NCBI GenBank assembly: GCA_050084985.1
Contig: JBITNC010000001.1
Location: 144,398,001 to 144,462,000 of the forward strand
Direction of reading: 5' to 3'
DNA length: 64,000 nt
Source: Nageia nagi
Taxonomy: Eukaryota > Pinophyta
The position numbers were made by a program, and so were the translations under genes. Positions 36,115 to 48,039 of this stretch are shown here, piece after piece (within the stretch, counting starts at the first letter, position 1; the number at the start of each line of letters is the position of its first letter). The notes under the pieces are model-generated. The model was not told the DNA's origin. It saw only the letters and a program-made list of their open reading frames with translations, and did no database searches.

Positions 36115-37188
36115 TCAAGCCATTTCTTGTATTGCTCTATTTTTTCTTTCAACTACTCCATTTTGTTGTGGAGTTCTAGCTACAGAGAATTGTCTTTTAA
36201 TTCTGTGTTGTATGCAAAACTCAGTAAACTCATCAGAAGTGAACTCACCTCCTCTGTCTGAGTGAAGACATTTAATTCTCCTCTCTATCTGATTTTCTAC
36301 TTGATTTTTAAATGCTTTGAACATTTCAAAAGCTTCAGATTTATGTTTTAAAAATTGCACCCAAGTCATTCTTGCATAATCATCTATGAATAGAATAAAA
36401 TACTTATCTCCATTGAAGCTTTGTGTTCTCATTGGTCCGCATAGGTCGGTGTGTACGATTTCCAATGGTTTGCTTGTGTGATATTCTTTCACTTTGAACT
36501 TTGCCCGAGTTTGCTTTCCCTTTTGGCATGAATCACAAATATCATTTGCTGGTGTGCTGATACTGGGCATATCTCTTACTGCTCTTTTTGAGCAAATGTT
36601 CATCAAGTTTTTAAAACAGATGTGTCCCAATCTCTTATGCCATAGCCAATCATCACTCTCCTTGCCTAGAAGACATGATCCCTCTGAAATATCTGATAAG
36701 GTGTATAAATTGCCACAGGTTCTTGTACCAACTACTACAAGTCTACCACTATTTGCCCTTCGGATCTCATAGCCATGCTTTTTGAAAATTACATCATGTC
36801 CTTTGTCACATATTTGACTGACGCTCAACAAATTATGCTTCAATCCCACAACAAATAATACCTCTTCGGATCTGATGTTTCCGTCATTTATTTTGACTGT
36901 CCCTTTGCCGATAATTTGTGCACCATCATTATTTCCAAATCTTACTGACCCACCTTCATATTCCTGTAGTTTTTGAAATTTCTTCTTGTCACCTGTCATG
37001 TGACTTGAGCATTCGCTGTCTAATATCCATGGTGATGGTTTGTCTTGAGCTTTTAATGCTGTTTGAATGATTAAGGACTCTTTATCCTCTCTGAGTTTCT
37101 CCTTTTCTTTCCAAAATTGTTTTACTTTTATTTTAGCTTCTTGTTTTTTATTATTCTTTTCTACTTCCTGTGGATGACTGCTCTGAAA
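36115..37188 (-). pseudogene. copia D protease and integrase
   Basis: The protease active site reads WILDSECSSHMTGD, so the glycine of D-S-G is Glu here. Then come the pre-integrase domain (LWHKRLGHICFKNL; C-X2-C in CDSCQKGKQ) and the integrase core with HTDLCGP, FIDDYARMTWV, HSDRGGEF and TPQQNGVVERKN; the three acidic catalytic positions are visible. The frame ends at TGA 36115-36117 where Arg (CGA) is expected, and continues in frame into the RT block. Confidence 0.95.
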
Positions 37189-39012
37189 CTATTTATTCTG
37201 TCTTATGGAAGGAAATTGTCTCGGTGGAAAGAACCTCATGCCATGATTATTTCTGCAGAATCGGGCAATGTGTCCATATTCATGATAGTTGTAACACTCA
37301 ACAGGATACTCCATTAGTGGACCGAATGCATTCCTAGTAACAAAGGTTCTTGGAGTGATATTATACTTACATTCAGAAATTTTGTGTCCATACGCATTGC
37401 ATTTGAAATAGTATCCATTGAAGGGATGGATGTATCTATTATATTGCTGAGTACTTCTTGGTCCTGCATAGGGTCTTCTTCTGGAATGCACTTGAGTGAA
37501 GCCATCATCCTCCAGTCCTGAGCTATCTTCCTTCTTCTTGGTTTCTTTTATGTTTTCCCTTTTTGTGTCATTGGAAGATTGTCCTTGTTCATATCCCAAA
37601 CCAGATTTATCAAAAAACATTCTTTGACTATTAATGATTTCACTGAGTTTAGTCGACCCTCCTTCTAGATATTCAAAAGAGTTGATTCTCTTGGTGACTT
37701 CCTCTAGTTGCATACGTAGTCCAGTTATTTCTTCTTCAAGCTTACTGTAATTTTTAACTTTCACAAGAAGCTGTTCCTCCAAACTCTCATTTATCTTCTT
37801 AGATTCTTCCACTTCTATTTTTAAGGTTTCTATAATATTACTTGCATCATCAAACCTTTTAGAGAGTTTCTTATTTTTCTTTACTTCTTTATTCAGTTCA
37901 TTCAATGCTGTTATTAGTTCTTCTTCAAGATCAATCTCAATCTCACAGCCATTTTCTTCATCTGTCTCTTCCTTTTTATGTTCTTGGGCATTTTGATTAT
38001 CTTCATTTAGTTTCTCTTCAAATGCCATAAACAATGCTTCATTGTATTCTTTTTCTGATTCATTACTGGAATCATCATCAGTGGAGCCTTTATTTCTGGA
38101 TATGAAGCTCTATCTATTTGACCTTCTATTTCGAACATGAGATTTCATTTTGTGGTTTTTCTCAAAATATGATTCTTGATCATCTTTATCAGTTTTTCTA
38201 TATGGACATTTTGAAATGAAATGACCAATACCACCACAGTTAAAACATTTAAATGGTAGCTTGCCTTCATATTTACCTTTTCCCCTTTTTAGCTTTCTAA
38301 CAAAATTTGCTTCTGCTCCATCAGATTGTTCTTCATCGTCAGAATCTATTTTGGCTTTGGTACTGTTGTTGGCTTTAAATGCTACTTCCTTTTCTAAATG
38401 CTTTGCTTTTCTGATCCTCATTTCATAAGCAATCAGCGATCCATGCATTTCATCCATGCTAAAAGTTTTCAAATTTTTTTCTTCTTCAATAGCAGACACC
38501 TTTGAATCAAAGCGAGATGTGAGAGATCGCAGTACCTTTTTCATGATGACATGATCTTCAATTTCTTCCCCAAGACCTCTGATTGCATTATTAATTTCAT
38601 TTACTCTCAACATGTATGCTTCGATGGTTTCATCTTCATTCATCTTTAGAACTTCAAATTGAGCTCTATAAGTTTGGAGTTTTGCTTCCTTGACTTTATC
38701 ATCTCCTTCGTGAATGCTCTTCAACTTATTCCATATTTCTTTTACAGATTTGCATGCCATAACTTTCACCAGTTCATTGTCCACTAGACCACACATTAGA
38801 GCATTTCTTGCTTTTACATCACATTCAAATGCCTTTCTTTCTGCTTCATCTGATGGACCTGTAGGGGGAGGAGTGTATCCCCTTTTAACAGCATCCCAAG
38901 TACCAAACCCCAATGCACTGAGATAAGTCTTCATTCGAATTTTCCAGAAAGCATAATTGTTTCCATCAAAGAGAGGTGCTTTTTTAGATGAGAAACCTTC
39001 TCCACTTGCCAT
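37189..39012 (-). pseudogene. copia D gag with coiled coil and three zinc knuckles
   Basis: ATG at 39012 (MASGEGFSSKK). Residues 1-~215 are a UBN2-type gag (FDGNNYAFWKIRMKTYL; KEIWNKLKSIHEG); CFNCGGIGHFISKC is the first knuckle. TAG at 38110 interrupts. The same frame resumes (38034-37189) as a Glu/Lys-rich coiled coil of ~130 residues, then CNAYGHKISEC and CYNYHEYGHIARFC, and ends at TAG 37189. The extended gag with a coiled coil and several knuckles is larger than in most copia elements. Confidence 0.9.
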
Positions 39013-39060
39013 AGTGCCACTACCAGGATCTCCTTAGCTGTTATAGCCTAAGTAGGAACC

Positions 39061-39075
39061 TCTCTCTGATACCAA
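39061..39075 (-). other. Primer binding site (tRNA-iMet type), copia D
   Basis: Minus-strand TTGGTATCAGAGAGA one base after the 5' LTR end; the first 11 bases from TGG match the tRNA-iMet complement. Confidence 0.9.
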
Positions 39076-39076
39076 T

Positions 39077-41102
39077 TGTTGGACTTCGAGTGACACTGAG
39101 AGGGGGGGTGAATCAGTGTATATAAAAATAATCAATTTAACCTTCTTAAATAAAGATAGATTAGAAGCCAGAGAAAATTGAGCAAGCACACCAGTACATC
39201 ACACAACACCAGATGTAACGAGGTTCACCAGATTGGCTACATCCCCGAAAATGACTGCTTGGACACCAATCCAAATCCAGCCATTAAAGAAAGCTTACAG
39301 ATTCACAGCACCAACTACCACTTTGCAAATAGCAGCACCTACTGCTTGGAGCACCAACTCCAGCTCTCAAGCACCCACTTGAGACAACATTCAAAAAGGA
39401 GGAAAGAATACAGTTCTAGAAGACCCTCAATGGTCTAGCTCTGATGTTCACTATTTTATCTCTGCACACAGCTCCAAAGTAACACACTTAAACAATCACA
39501 CTCCTATCTGCATATTTGTTTGCTCACTTCACATTCTCTTGATACTCCCCTCTTCCACCCTATTACCTCCACGACCACTCTTCTCTCCACACTTCTCTCC
39601 TCTTTCACGCTCTTACCACACTTCACCTGATGCTACCCTTCACACACATATTCCCACACTATCTCCTATCCATACTTTTCACATCCGTTCCTACAGCCGT
39701 TACACATCAAGAAAACCCCCAGGAATCTGTTCCTATCATGACACGTTATCAAAAACAAACTGAAAAGAAATCTTTATTTGTAACTGCTATAACTGACGAA
39801 TGCTCCTATTGCTCAAATAGAGTTGTTCAGACAAGTGTAGCTCTTTCTTCACTGATTTTGAAGATTTGACAGTATCTGATTATTTCTGATAATCCCAAAC
39901 TCTTTTCTTCTTCATAATGGTAGTTCTGGGTTTCTCTTGCCTTAGTTCCGAAGTCTCTTTCTATAGCCTAGAGCAATTGACTAGCTTACCGGATGTTTAT
40001 TGTATACACCATGATGTCATCATCTCCAGACTCCGAAAGAGAGTTCCAAGGTATCTACATGGCCTTCCATACTTTTCAACACCAACTGCTAACGTCATCT
40101 TCTTTGGACTCCGAAAGTAGAGTAAAACACTTCCCGCGATGTCCGAACTTTTATCTTCGGACTTTTATCTCCGGACTTTTATCTTCGGACTTTTCTCTCC
40201 GAACTTTTATCTCCAGACTTTTATCTCTGGACTTTTATCTCTGCACTTTTATCTCTACACTTTTATCTCCAGACTTTTATCTCCGAACTTTTATCTCTGA
40301 ACTTTTATCTTCAGACTTTTATCTCCGAACTTTTATCTCTGGACTTTTATCTCCGGACTTTTCTCTTCGAACTTTTCTCTCTGGACTTTTATCTCCAGAC
40401 TTTTATCTCCGGACTTTTATCTCCGAACTTTTATCTTCGGACTTTTATCTCCGGACTCTTATCTCTGGACTTTTATCTCCGAACTTTTATCTTCGCACTT
40501 TTATTTCCGGACTTTTATCTCCGGACTTTTCTCTCCAGACTTTTCTCTCCGGACTTTTATCTTCGCACTTTTATCTCTGGATTTTTATCTTCCCACTTTT
40601 ATTTCCAGACTTTTATCTCTGGACTTTTCTCCCCGAACTTTTATCTTCGCACTTTTATCTCCGGACTTTTATCTTCGCACTTTTATTTTCGAACTTTATA
40701 TCTCCAGACTTTTATCTCCGAACTTTTATCTTCGCACTTTTATCTTCGGACTTTTATCTTTGCACTTTTATCTCCGGACTTTTATCTTCGCACTTTTATT
40801 TTCGGACTTTTATCTCCGAACTTTTATTCACCCCTTGCTGACCTCATCATCTCCAGAACCTGATTTCATTCAAAAATGTGAACATCATTCTTCCCGTGAC
40901 ATCATCTTCATGCTTCCGGAATGCTCTACTCACTTTCTCTGGAACTTGGTTTTTTCCACAACTGAGCTTTTATCATTTCATTCCGAAATGCTTAATTTAC
41001 TAACCCTGGCTTTTCAATTCTCCTTGCTGACCTCATCACCTCCGGAACCCGATCTTTACCAAAACCACGTGTTGACAACAATGACAAACACAATGCTCAA
41101 CA
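39077..41102 (-). repeat. 5' LTR of copia D (2026 bp), with 14-bp repeats
   Basis: Matches 31662-33710. The 14-bp repeat block is at 40140-40830 and lies in U3, upstream of where transcription should start in element orientation. The plus-strand frames at 39993-40841 and 40760-41182 are products of the repeat, not genes. Confidence 0.95.
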
Positions 41103-41107
41103 TTAAT

Positions 41108-41182
41108 ATGATCTTTCTGGAAGATGCTTGCGAAGTTAGCCCTGGTGGGAGCTCCAGGCCCTCCGGAGGTATCATTTGGTAG
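41108..41182 (+). pseudogene. gag, copy 2, C-terminal end after copia D
   Basis: Continues the gag interrupted at 31661: IFLEDACEVSPGGSSRPSGG, then TAG at 41180, as in copy 1 (23744-23819). Confidence 0.95.
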
Positions 41183-41765
41183 ATCAAAAAATGTAAAAAA
41201 AAAAAAAAAAAAAGCTAGCAGTTGGCTCAGGTCTCTAACAGACATCAGGGTCAAGAGATTGGGAGGTTTCATGAAGTCATAACAGGAGCACCGACGTTGT
41301 ATTTCGTGAGAAAAGGACCATCGGTGGTGCTCTTTCAGGGAAAAATAGAGGAAAGCAAAAGGTACTAATTACTCCCGTAGCATGGGAAGTTAGAATTTTA
41401 GATCGTGTCATTGATGTTCATTTTTAAAGATCATGGAACATCAAATTAATGCATCACAAACACATGTACAAGAGCAAATAAGGAGCGTCGGCATTGTATT
41501 TCATGGAAAAAAGGACCACCGGTGATGCTCTTTTATGGGAAAGACAGAGTAAAGCAAAAGATTCCAAGTACGTTCGCAACATGAAAGGTTAGAATTTCAG
41601 GTCATATCGTTGGCATTCGTTCTCAAGGACCACGGAACATCAAATTCACGCATCATAAGTACATGTACAAAGAACAAATCAGGTACCAAAGTTTGTGTTT
41701 TATATATATCATGATCAAAATGTTTTTATTTACAATGCAAACTGGATGAGATTACATAGAATGAT
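41183..41765. other. Non-coding spacer with palindrome modules, copy 2
   Basis: Same as 23820-24395: poly-A, then two modules near 41285 and 41482 with GGACCATCGGTGGTGCTC and GGACCACCGGTGATGCTC. No gene. Confidence 0.7.
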
Positions 41766-44034
41766 TTAAAATCTCCTAGTAGACCCCCCACCCCCTACAC
41801 TAGAACTAGTAGCCCTACTAGATGTGCCACCCCCGCACCGTGCCTTGTACTTCTCTGTGTGTGCCTTCTCCTCGTCGATCTGTCTCTCAACCTGGTGAAG
41901 CTACTCATAGAGGACCTTGATTTCCTTATTGGCTGCCTGTAAGTCCTGATAAATACTGGCATAATCTCCTCCAAACTGTAGACGACTCTGTAGTTCTCTA
42001 ATCTCCTCATCTTTCTAACCGATTTGGCCACGTAGCTTAGCTATCTCAACCTCAGGATCTGTGACATAGCATAAACATATTGTGTTAGTTCCTTGCATAT
42101 TATGAAAAATAGAAATTCAAAGCAAAGTAGAAGAGAAAATAGGTTACCATCATCATCCTCATCATAGTCTTCATCCTCCCAGTCTGATTCTATCTTATAC
42201 TCAGGTTAATATTCATCCTGGTCTGGATCAGTCTCCTCATTGTCGTCATGACCTGCATCTAGAGATATGTCACGAGCGTATGTAGAGCTACTCTCCCCTC
42301 CCCATCCTCCGTGGTGAAGGGAGTGTCCCATCCGGTCTCTGTGTCTCCTATGTCCTCATCCTCCCATGCATCATCACCCATGTCAGCATCGTGAATGCCT
42401 ATGTGGTGAGGACGGTGTGTCCTCCACCAGTCTAGATAGTCCTCTGTGTGATCGGGTCCATCTATGTCATCATCGACATCATAGTCAGAGTCCTCGCTAG
42501 GGGACTTCCAGTCTAAGTCCCAGTCCGGTACTAGCTCATAATCCTCTAGGAGGTGCCTGCTATGATAGTAATGCACCACTATCCTGCAATCATCTGGTAT
42601 ACCCTGCTGGAGGCCGAACTGATGGAGTACCTGCTCTGGCTTGTACGACTCCACTAAGGCCCTACGCACCTGTAGGTAGGTAGGGTGTCTCACCCATGTC
42701 ATCTCCTGTAGGTATTCCTCCCACTCTGGTACACCTCCCCGATAAGGATGCCAGTAGATCTGTACCTCCTATAGTAGGTCAAGTCGCACATGCCATCCCT
42801 CTACGTCTATGCTAGGGAAGTCTGGTACCTCGGTCATCGCCCACCGTTGCCAGGTGGGTGCATCATCCGGCTGGTCTAGGGGCAGTATTGTCAGTCTAGA
42901 AATAGTGATGTGTTCATAGGCCCACACCTGCAGTATCATAGAGTGAGCCACCTATCTCCACTTTCTCTCCACCTTTGCAAAGCCATGGAGATCATGATAA
43001 AGTTGTGCCAGTATTGTGGGGCACCATGCATATCACTATCTATGTATAACCATGTCCTGAATGATAGGGATCATACCCACTGGGAAGGTCTCACTGCTCT
43101 TGTTTGGATAGATAATAGCATCTAGAAGGTAGGCAATGAGGAGCCTCATCCGTAGGTCACCCCGTGCTGGAGGGTCCTCTGGCACATGTCTCACTAGGGA
43201 CACACCTCTCTTTCTGTGATTTACTTCGTCTGATCCTATCAGCCATGTAGCCCATACCTCTGCCTGTTCCAAGCTCGAAACAAGAATCATGTTCACTAGT
43301 TTCCCCCTGATAGGAAGTCTAGTGATCCTGTAGATATCCTCTAGGGTCACTGTAATCTCACCGGTAGGAAGGTGAAAGGTGTTGGAATTTGGATCCCACC
43401 TCTCCATCAAAGCTGTAAGCATGTTGCGGTCATGAAACACATAGTCAGCAAATGCAAGGTGGCTGAATGAAATATCCTCTAGAATGCTCCGAGCTGCATC
43501 AGTTTGGGGCCACTGTTGGGCAGTGGTGAAGGCGGCACTCTTACCGGATGGTCGCATAAGGTATGCATAGCTCTGCAAGAAAAGAATGATGAAAGGCAAG
43601 TTAGTATCAAGATGTGAAACACAAATAGCAAAAAAAAAAATAGTACAGGAAAAAGAGGACTACCCATGGTCTATGTCAGAGGAGAAGGACCGCCCACGGT
43701 CCAAACTAGGGTAGAAAGGACCGCCAGCGGTCCTGTTTTCATGAATAAGGGTGGTAAAATTCGGGGTGCAGGTTCGTACAGGTAAGCATAAGGCAGCCAT
43801 GGTACTGGAAGTTCAAAAAATAGACTAAAAAGAGAAAAATGTAGGGCTAGGGTATGTAACAGGAAAACCCTAGGGGCAATTCGAAAAAACTAGTGTATAG
43901 GCAGCTAAAAACTTGAAGACAAACAAAAACATAGCAAGAAAAAGGTAGAAGAGGTAGTGCACCTAATGACCAGCAGGAGAATCAGCTGCCAAGGTAGCTC
44001 TGTGTCCCTCTCAATGTGTGATCGGTAGGTCCAT
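41766..44034 (-). pseudogene. Antisense plant mobile domain (PMD) gene, copy 2
   Basis: Better preserved than copy 1. Exon 1 is 44034-43963. Exon 2 is 43572-42148; it opens after CTTGCAG and its PMD part reads without stops through 43036 (NMLTALMERWDPNSNTFHLP, GEITVTLEDIYRITRLPIRG). Stops follow near 43030, 42950 and 42770, then an open 147-codon stretch (42702-42259) carries the acidic tail (DSDYDVDDDIDGPD). Exon 3 is 42058-41766, a coiled coil ending Gly/Ser-rich STRRF and TAA. PMD proteins are plant-specific and related to MAIN/MAIL1; copies occur in transposable elements. It is antisense to the gag of its own element. Confidence 0.9.
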
Positions 44035-44509
44035 AGCGTGCAACACAGTAATACAGGAAGAATTATCTGGCGATAGTGACAAAAGCACCAGCTAAACCTC
44101 TCTGAATCAGTCCCTCAAACTCAAGGATGCTCTCAGCTATGAAAATGACAGGGTGAACAAATGAGGAAGGGTGGGGCCCCTTTTATAAAAAAGGTTAGGG
44201 CACACACTTTAAGATAAATTTTGATTTGAGCATTTGGTGCATGTAGACCAGCAATTAGGCATCAGTCTGGAATCCAGGGGTGATTCGTAGGGACGTGATT
44301 TTCATGATTTTTGATGAATCTTCAAGGAAAGGACCGCCCGTAGCGTTAGTGAAGACCACCGGTGTTCTAAGTCAGTGAGAAAGGACCGCCTGCATCCCTT
44401 TATCCAGAAAATTAGTTTATTAAGTATCATGAGTGCATCATAGGTGTTTGGTCAATGTTATATCCAGGAGAATATTGCTTTGAGTTTCGTGTTTGCAGAC
44501 CGAGTGATT
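44035..44509. other. Spacer between PMD gene and minisatellite, copy 2
   Basis: As in copy 1: TTTTATAAAAAAGG near 44180, GGACCGCCCG and GACCACCGGTG motifs near 44331-44400. No ORF. Confidence 0.6.
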
Positions 44510-45755
44510 AGATCATCATGCTTGTGAGTGGAGTCCAGTTCCCATGGTCATATTATCATGCTTGTGAGTGGAGTGCCAGCTCCCATAGTCAGCTTATCAT
44601 GTGCTTGTGAGTGGAGTCCAGCTCCCATAGTCAGCTTATCATGTGCCTATGAGTGGAGTGCCAGCTCCCATAGTTAGCTTATCATGTGCCTATGAGTGGA
44701 GTCCAGCTCCCATAGTCAGATTATCATGCTTGTGAGTGGAGTGCCAGCTCCCATATTCAGCTTATCATGTGCTTGTGAGTGGAGTCCAACTCCCATAGTT
44801 AGCTTATCATGTGCCTATGAGTGGAGTGCCAGCTCCCATAGTCAGCTTATCATGTGCCTATGAGTGGAGTCCAGCTCCCATAGTCAGATTATCATGCTTG
44901 TGAGTGGAGTTCCAGCTCCCATGGTTAGATTATCATGCTTGTGAGTGGATTCCAACTCCCATAGTCAGCTTATCGTGTGCCTATGAGTGGAGTGCCAGCT
45001 CCCATAGTCAGCTTATCATGTGCTTATGAGTGGAGTCTAGCTCCCATAGTCAGATTATCATGCTTGTGAGTGGAGTCTAGCTCCCATAGTCAGCTTATCA
45101 TGTTCCTATGAGTGGAGTGCCAGCTCCCATAGTCAGCTTATCATGTGCCTATGAGTGGAGTCCAGCTCCCATAGTCAGATTATCATGCTTGTGAGTGGAG
45201 TTCCAGCTCCTGTGGTCAGATTATCATGCTTGTGAGTGGAGTCCAGCTCCCATAGTCAGCTTATCATGTGCCTATGAGTGGAGTCTAGCTCCCATAGTCA
45301 GATTATCATGCTTGTGAGTGGAGTCTAGCTCCCATAGTCAGCTTATCATGTGCCTATGAGTGGAGTGCCAGCTCCCATAGTCAGCTTATCATGTGCCTAT
45401 GAGTGGAGTCCAACTCCCATAGTCAGATTATCATGCTTGTGAGTGGAGTTCCAGCTCCCATGGTCAGATTATCATGCTTGTGAGTGGAGTCCAGCTCCCA
45501 TAGTCAGCTTATCATGTGCCTATGAGTGGAGTCCAGCTCCCATAGTCAGCTTATCATGTGCCTATGAGTGGAGTGCCAGCTCCCATAGTCAGCTTATCAT
45601 GTGCCTATGAGTGGAGTCCAGCTCCCATAGTCAGATTATCATGCTTGTGAGTGGAGTTCCAGCTCCCGTGGTCAGATTATCATGCTTATGAGTGGAGTTC
45701 CAGCTCCCATTATCAGTTTATCATGCCTCTTGGTGGAGTGTCAGCTTCATCAATT
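44510..45755 (+). repeat. Minisatellite, ~30 units of 40-43 bp, copy 2
   Basis: Same unit types and order as 27130-28375. Confidence 0.95.
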
Positions 45756-45769
45756 TATCACTTATTTTG

Positions 45770-46325
45770 CGGAGTTCGATTCTTATGCAACTGCAGTATA
45801 CTTCTTTGTGTGAAGGCTCAATTGTGTGGAACTTAGCTCTCACATATCAGCTTATCACTTGTTTTGCAGAGTTCGGTTCTTATGCAACTGGAGTACACCT
45901 CTCGATGTGAAGGCTCAGTTGTGTGGAACTTAGCTCTCACATATCAACTTATCATTATTTTGCAGAGTTTGGTTCTTATGCAACTGGAGTACACCTCTCG
46001 GTGTGAAGGCTCAGTTGTGTGGAACTTAGCTCTCACATATCAGCTTATCATTATTTTGCGGAGTTCGGTTCTTATGCAACTAGAGTACACCTCTCGGTGT
46101 GAAGGCTCAGTTGTGTGGAACTTAGCTCTCACATATCAGCTTATCATTGTTTTGCAGAGTTCGGTTCTTATGCAATTGCAGTATACTTCTTTGTGCAAAG
46201 GCTCAGTTGTGTGGAACTTAGCTCTCACATATCAGCTTATCATTGTTTTGTGAAGTTTGATTCTTATGCAACTGGAGTACACCTCTTGGTGCGAAGGCTC
46301 AGTTGTGTGGAACTTAGCTCTCCCC
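45770..46325 (+). repeat. Six tandem 96-bp repeats, copy 2
   Basis: GTTCTTATGCAACTGGAGTA-type units spaced ~96 bp, matching 28390-28945, followed by TG/TC-rich short repeats (46335-46505). Confidence 0.95.
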
Positions 46326-46867
46326 TATGTGTGGTTATGATTATCATGTCTTGTCTTGTGAGTTGGTCATGTGTGTTATCATGTCTTGTGAGTTGATCAT
46401 GTGTGTTATCATGTCTTGTCTTGTGAGTTGATCATGTGTGTTATCATGTCTTGTCATGTGTGTTGTCATGTGTTGTCATGCTTTGTCTTGTGATGTGGTC
46501 TTGTCAAGTTGTCGTCCAGTCGACATGTGTGGTCAAGTCGTCTGTCCTGTCATTGTCATGTGTGTTGTCAAGTTTGTTATCTTGGGTCATCAGCATTGCG
46601 GCAAGATTATCAGCTTATCAGATTATCAGACATATCAGGCTATCACCTCCTACAGCAAAATGCAAGGGGCAAGCATGCCCAAGGTACTATCAAAAGGGAG
46701 TTTTCTCAACCTATATCTAGCTTTATCATGATGTTGTTTAAGTTTAGAATGGTTAATGTTTATCATTGCTTATCAAAATTGTTTGCTATGATATTGTGTT
46801 TTACTTTGAATGCAAAATCTCAAGTCACCTTATGATTCTTTCGATTTCACATCCAAAGTGGGGCATC

Positions 46868-47812
46868 TGTTAACACATAAAAATGATTTTATGTTTTTTA
46901 AATCAATAAATTAATGAAATATGCTTGGTCTAACTATATGTCTTGAATGGATTAAAGTGATAATATCAATGTTTGGCTTGAATATGAATATTGTATGGGT
47001 TATCTTGAATATTGCATGGGTTATCTTGAATATTGCATGAGTTATCTTGAATATTGCATGGGTTTATTTATCTTGAATATTGCATGGGTTATCTTGAATA
47101 TTGCATGGGTTATCTTGAGTATTGCATGAATTATCTTGTTTATTGATGTGTTTATCTTAAATTTTGTGAATTAACCTTATTTATGTGAATGCACGCCGAC
47201 CTATGGGCGATATTATCTATTATCTATATAAATAAGGGATCTAATAGTAAGTCCACAAGAACAAGGATACACATGATCCCGTGTATGGTCTTGTAAGTGG
47301 CTACCCCTTAAGGTATCTCTTGGTACCACCTACAAGGCTGTGGTTTGTGTGCTTCCTTACGCGAGCTCTCCTGACATCTGCGATCAAGTCTGATATTATA
47401 CTGCTATCTGAGATATCTATACTGAAGATCTGGACCTAACTGAGAGGTCAAAGCTATCAAAATAAAGGATGCCGATGCTCCTTCGTGAACGAAAGAACAC
47501 TGCCAGTGCTATTATATCACTGAAACGGACTGCCCGCGGTCCTATTTTGGCATCCTTATAGGTCATGACACTATTGGAAAGGTAGCTCATCATCAGTATA
47601 TCACCAATATCTGCATCTTTCATTGTCAAGTATGTTTCATGAGGTAAGTACACAAATTACAGTCTTGGTTGGTACAATTACACTTCTGAATTGGTTATGT
47701 TGTTTATTGTTATCTAGAATAAATCGCTATCCGTAGCTTAAATATAGATAATATTGAGTTTGTAGATATTTTCCTGTTTATTTATTTGCACGCTCAATTT
47801 TATTTGTAAACA
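46868..47812 (+). repeat. LTR 3 (945 bp)
   Basis: Full-length match to LTR 1 and 2, preceded by the polypurine tract. It ends TTTGTAAACA at 47812, directly followed by the TSD CATAG. Confidence 0.95.
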
Positions 47813-48039
47813 CATAGTTAATAAATTTGAGAGAATACGATGTTTCACCTATTTCTAAGACCTCCCCTTCTAATTTCTCACTGTATTTATCTATATTCCA
47901 CATGTTTGAGGTAGAAGCATCTATTTGGGAAAGATACTTACTTGCATAAAAAAAATTCCTATATAATGTATCCCTCACCCATAGATCATTTTGGTTGTAA
48001 ATGTTGTCTAACAAATCCTTTAAGCACTTTTAAAAATCT
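47813..48039 (-). pseudogene. CACTA transposase DUF4218, distal part
   Basis: Minus strand continues the DUF4218 domain cut at 53776 by copia C: first frame LKVLKGFVRQ, then after a frameshift FFYASKYLSQID and EKLEGEVLEIGE, matching the family pattern (ERF.K.LK..VR..A.PE..M.EGY..E...Y.S.Y). Confidence 0.8.

Larger units (their letters stand above)
31662..41102 (-). mobile_element. Ty1/copia element D, full length, nested in gag copy 2
   Basis: Minus orientation. 5' LTR 39077-41102, 3' LTR 31662-33710, TSD TTAAT at 31657-31661 and 41103-41107. Primer site, gag with an added coiled-coil/zinc region, protease, integrase, RT, RNase H and polypurine tract are all present. The polyprotein from 39012 to 33937 stays in one frame over ~5 kb with six nonsense codons and no frameshift. 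The long gag is like that of Sirevirus-type copia elements, but the branch assignment is inference. Confidence 0.95.
21571..47812 (+). mobile_element. 26.2-kb triple-LTR gypsy-type element: gag only, antisense PMD gene
   Basis: Three LTRs of ~940 bp lie in direct orientation at 21571, 29487 and 46868, separated by two internal regions with the same layout: primer site, gag, antisense PMD gene, minisatellite, 96-bp repeats, polypurine tract. The outer flanks carry the same 5-bp duplication CATAG (21566-21570 and 47813-47817), so the whole array descends from one insertion. The gag resembles Tat/Ogre-type Ty3/gypsy gag. No protease, RT, RNase H or integrase is present in either copy, so the element depended on another for transposition. 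The second copy holds copia D. Confidence 0.9.

Noticed and set aside
47778-47812. Start of the ORF 47778-48014 as one gene
   Set aside because: Its last codons read into LTR 3; the real coding part is the DUF4218 remnant from 47813 upward.
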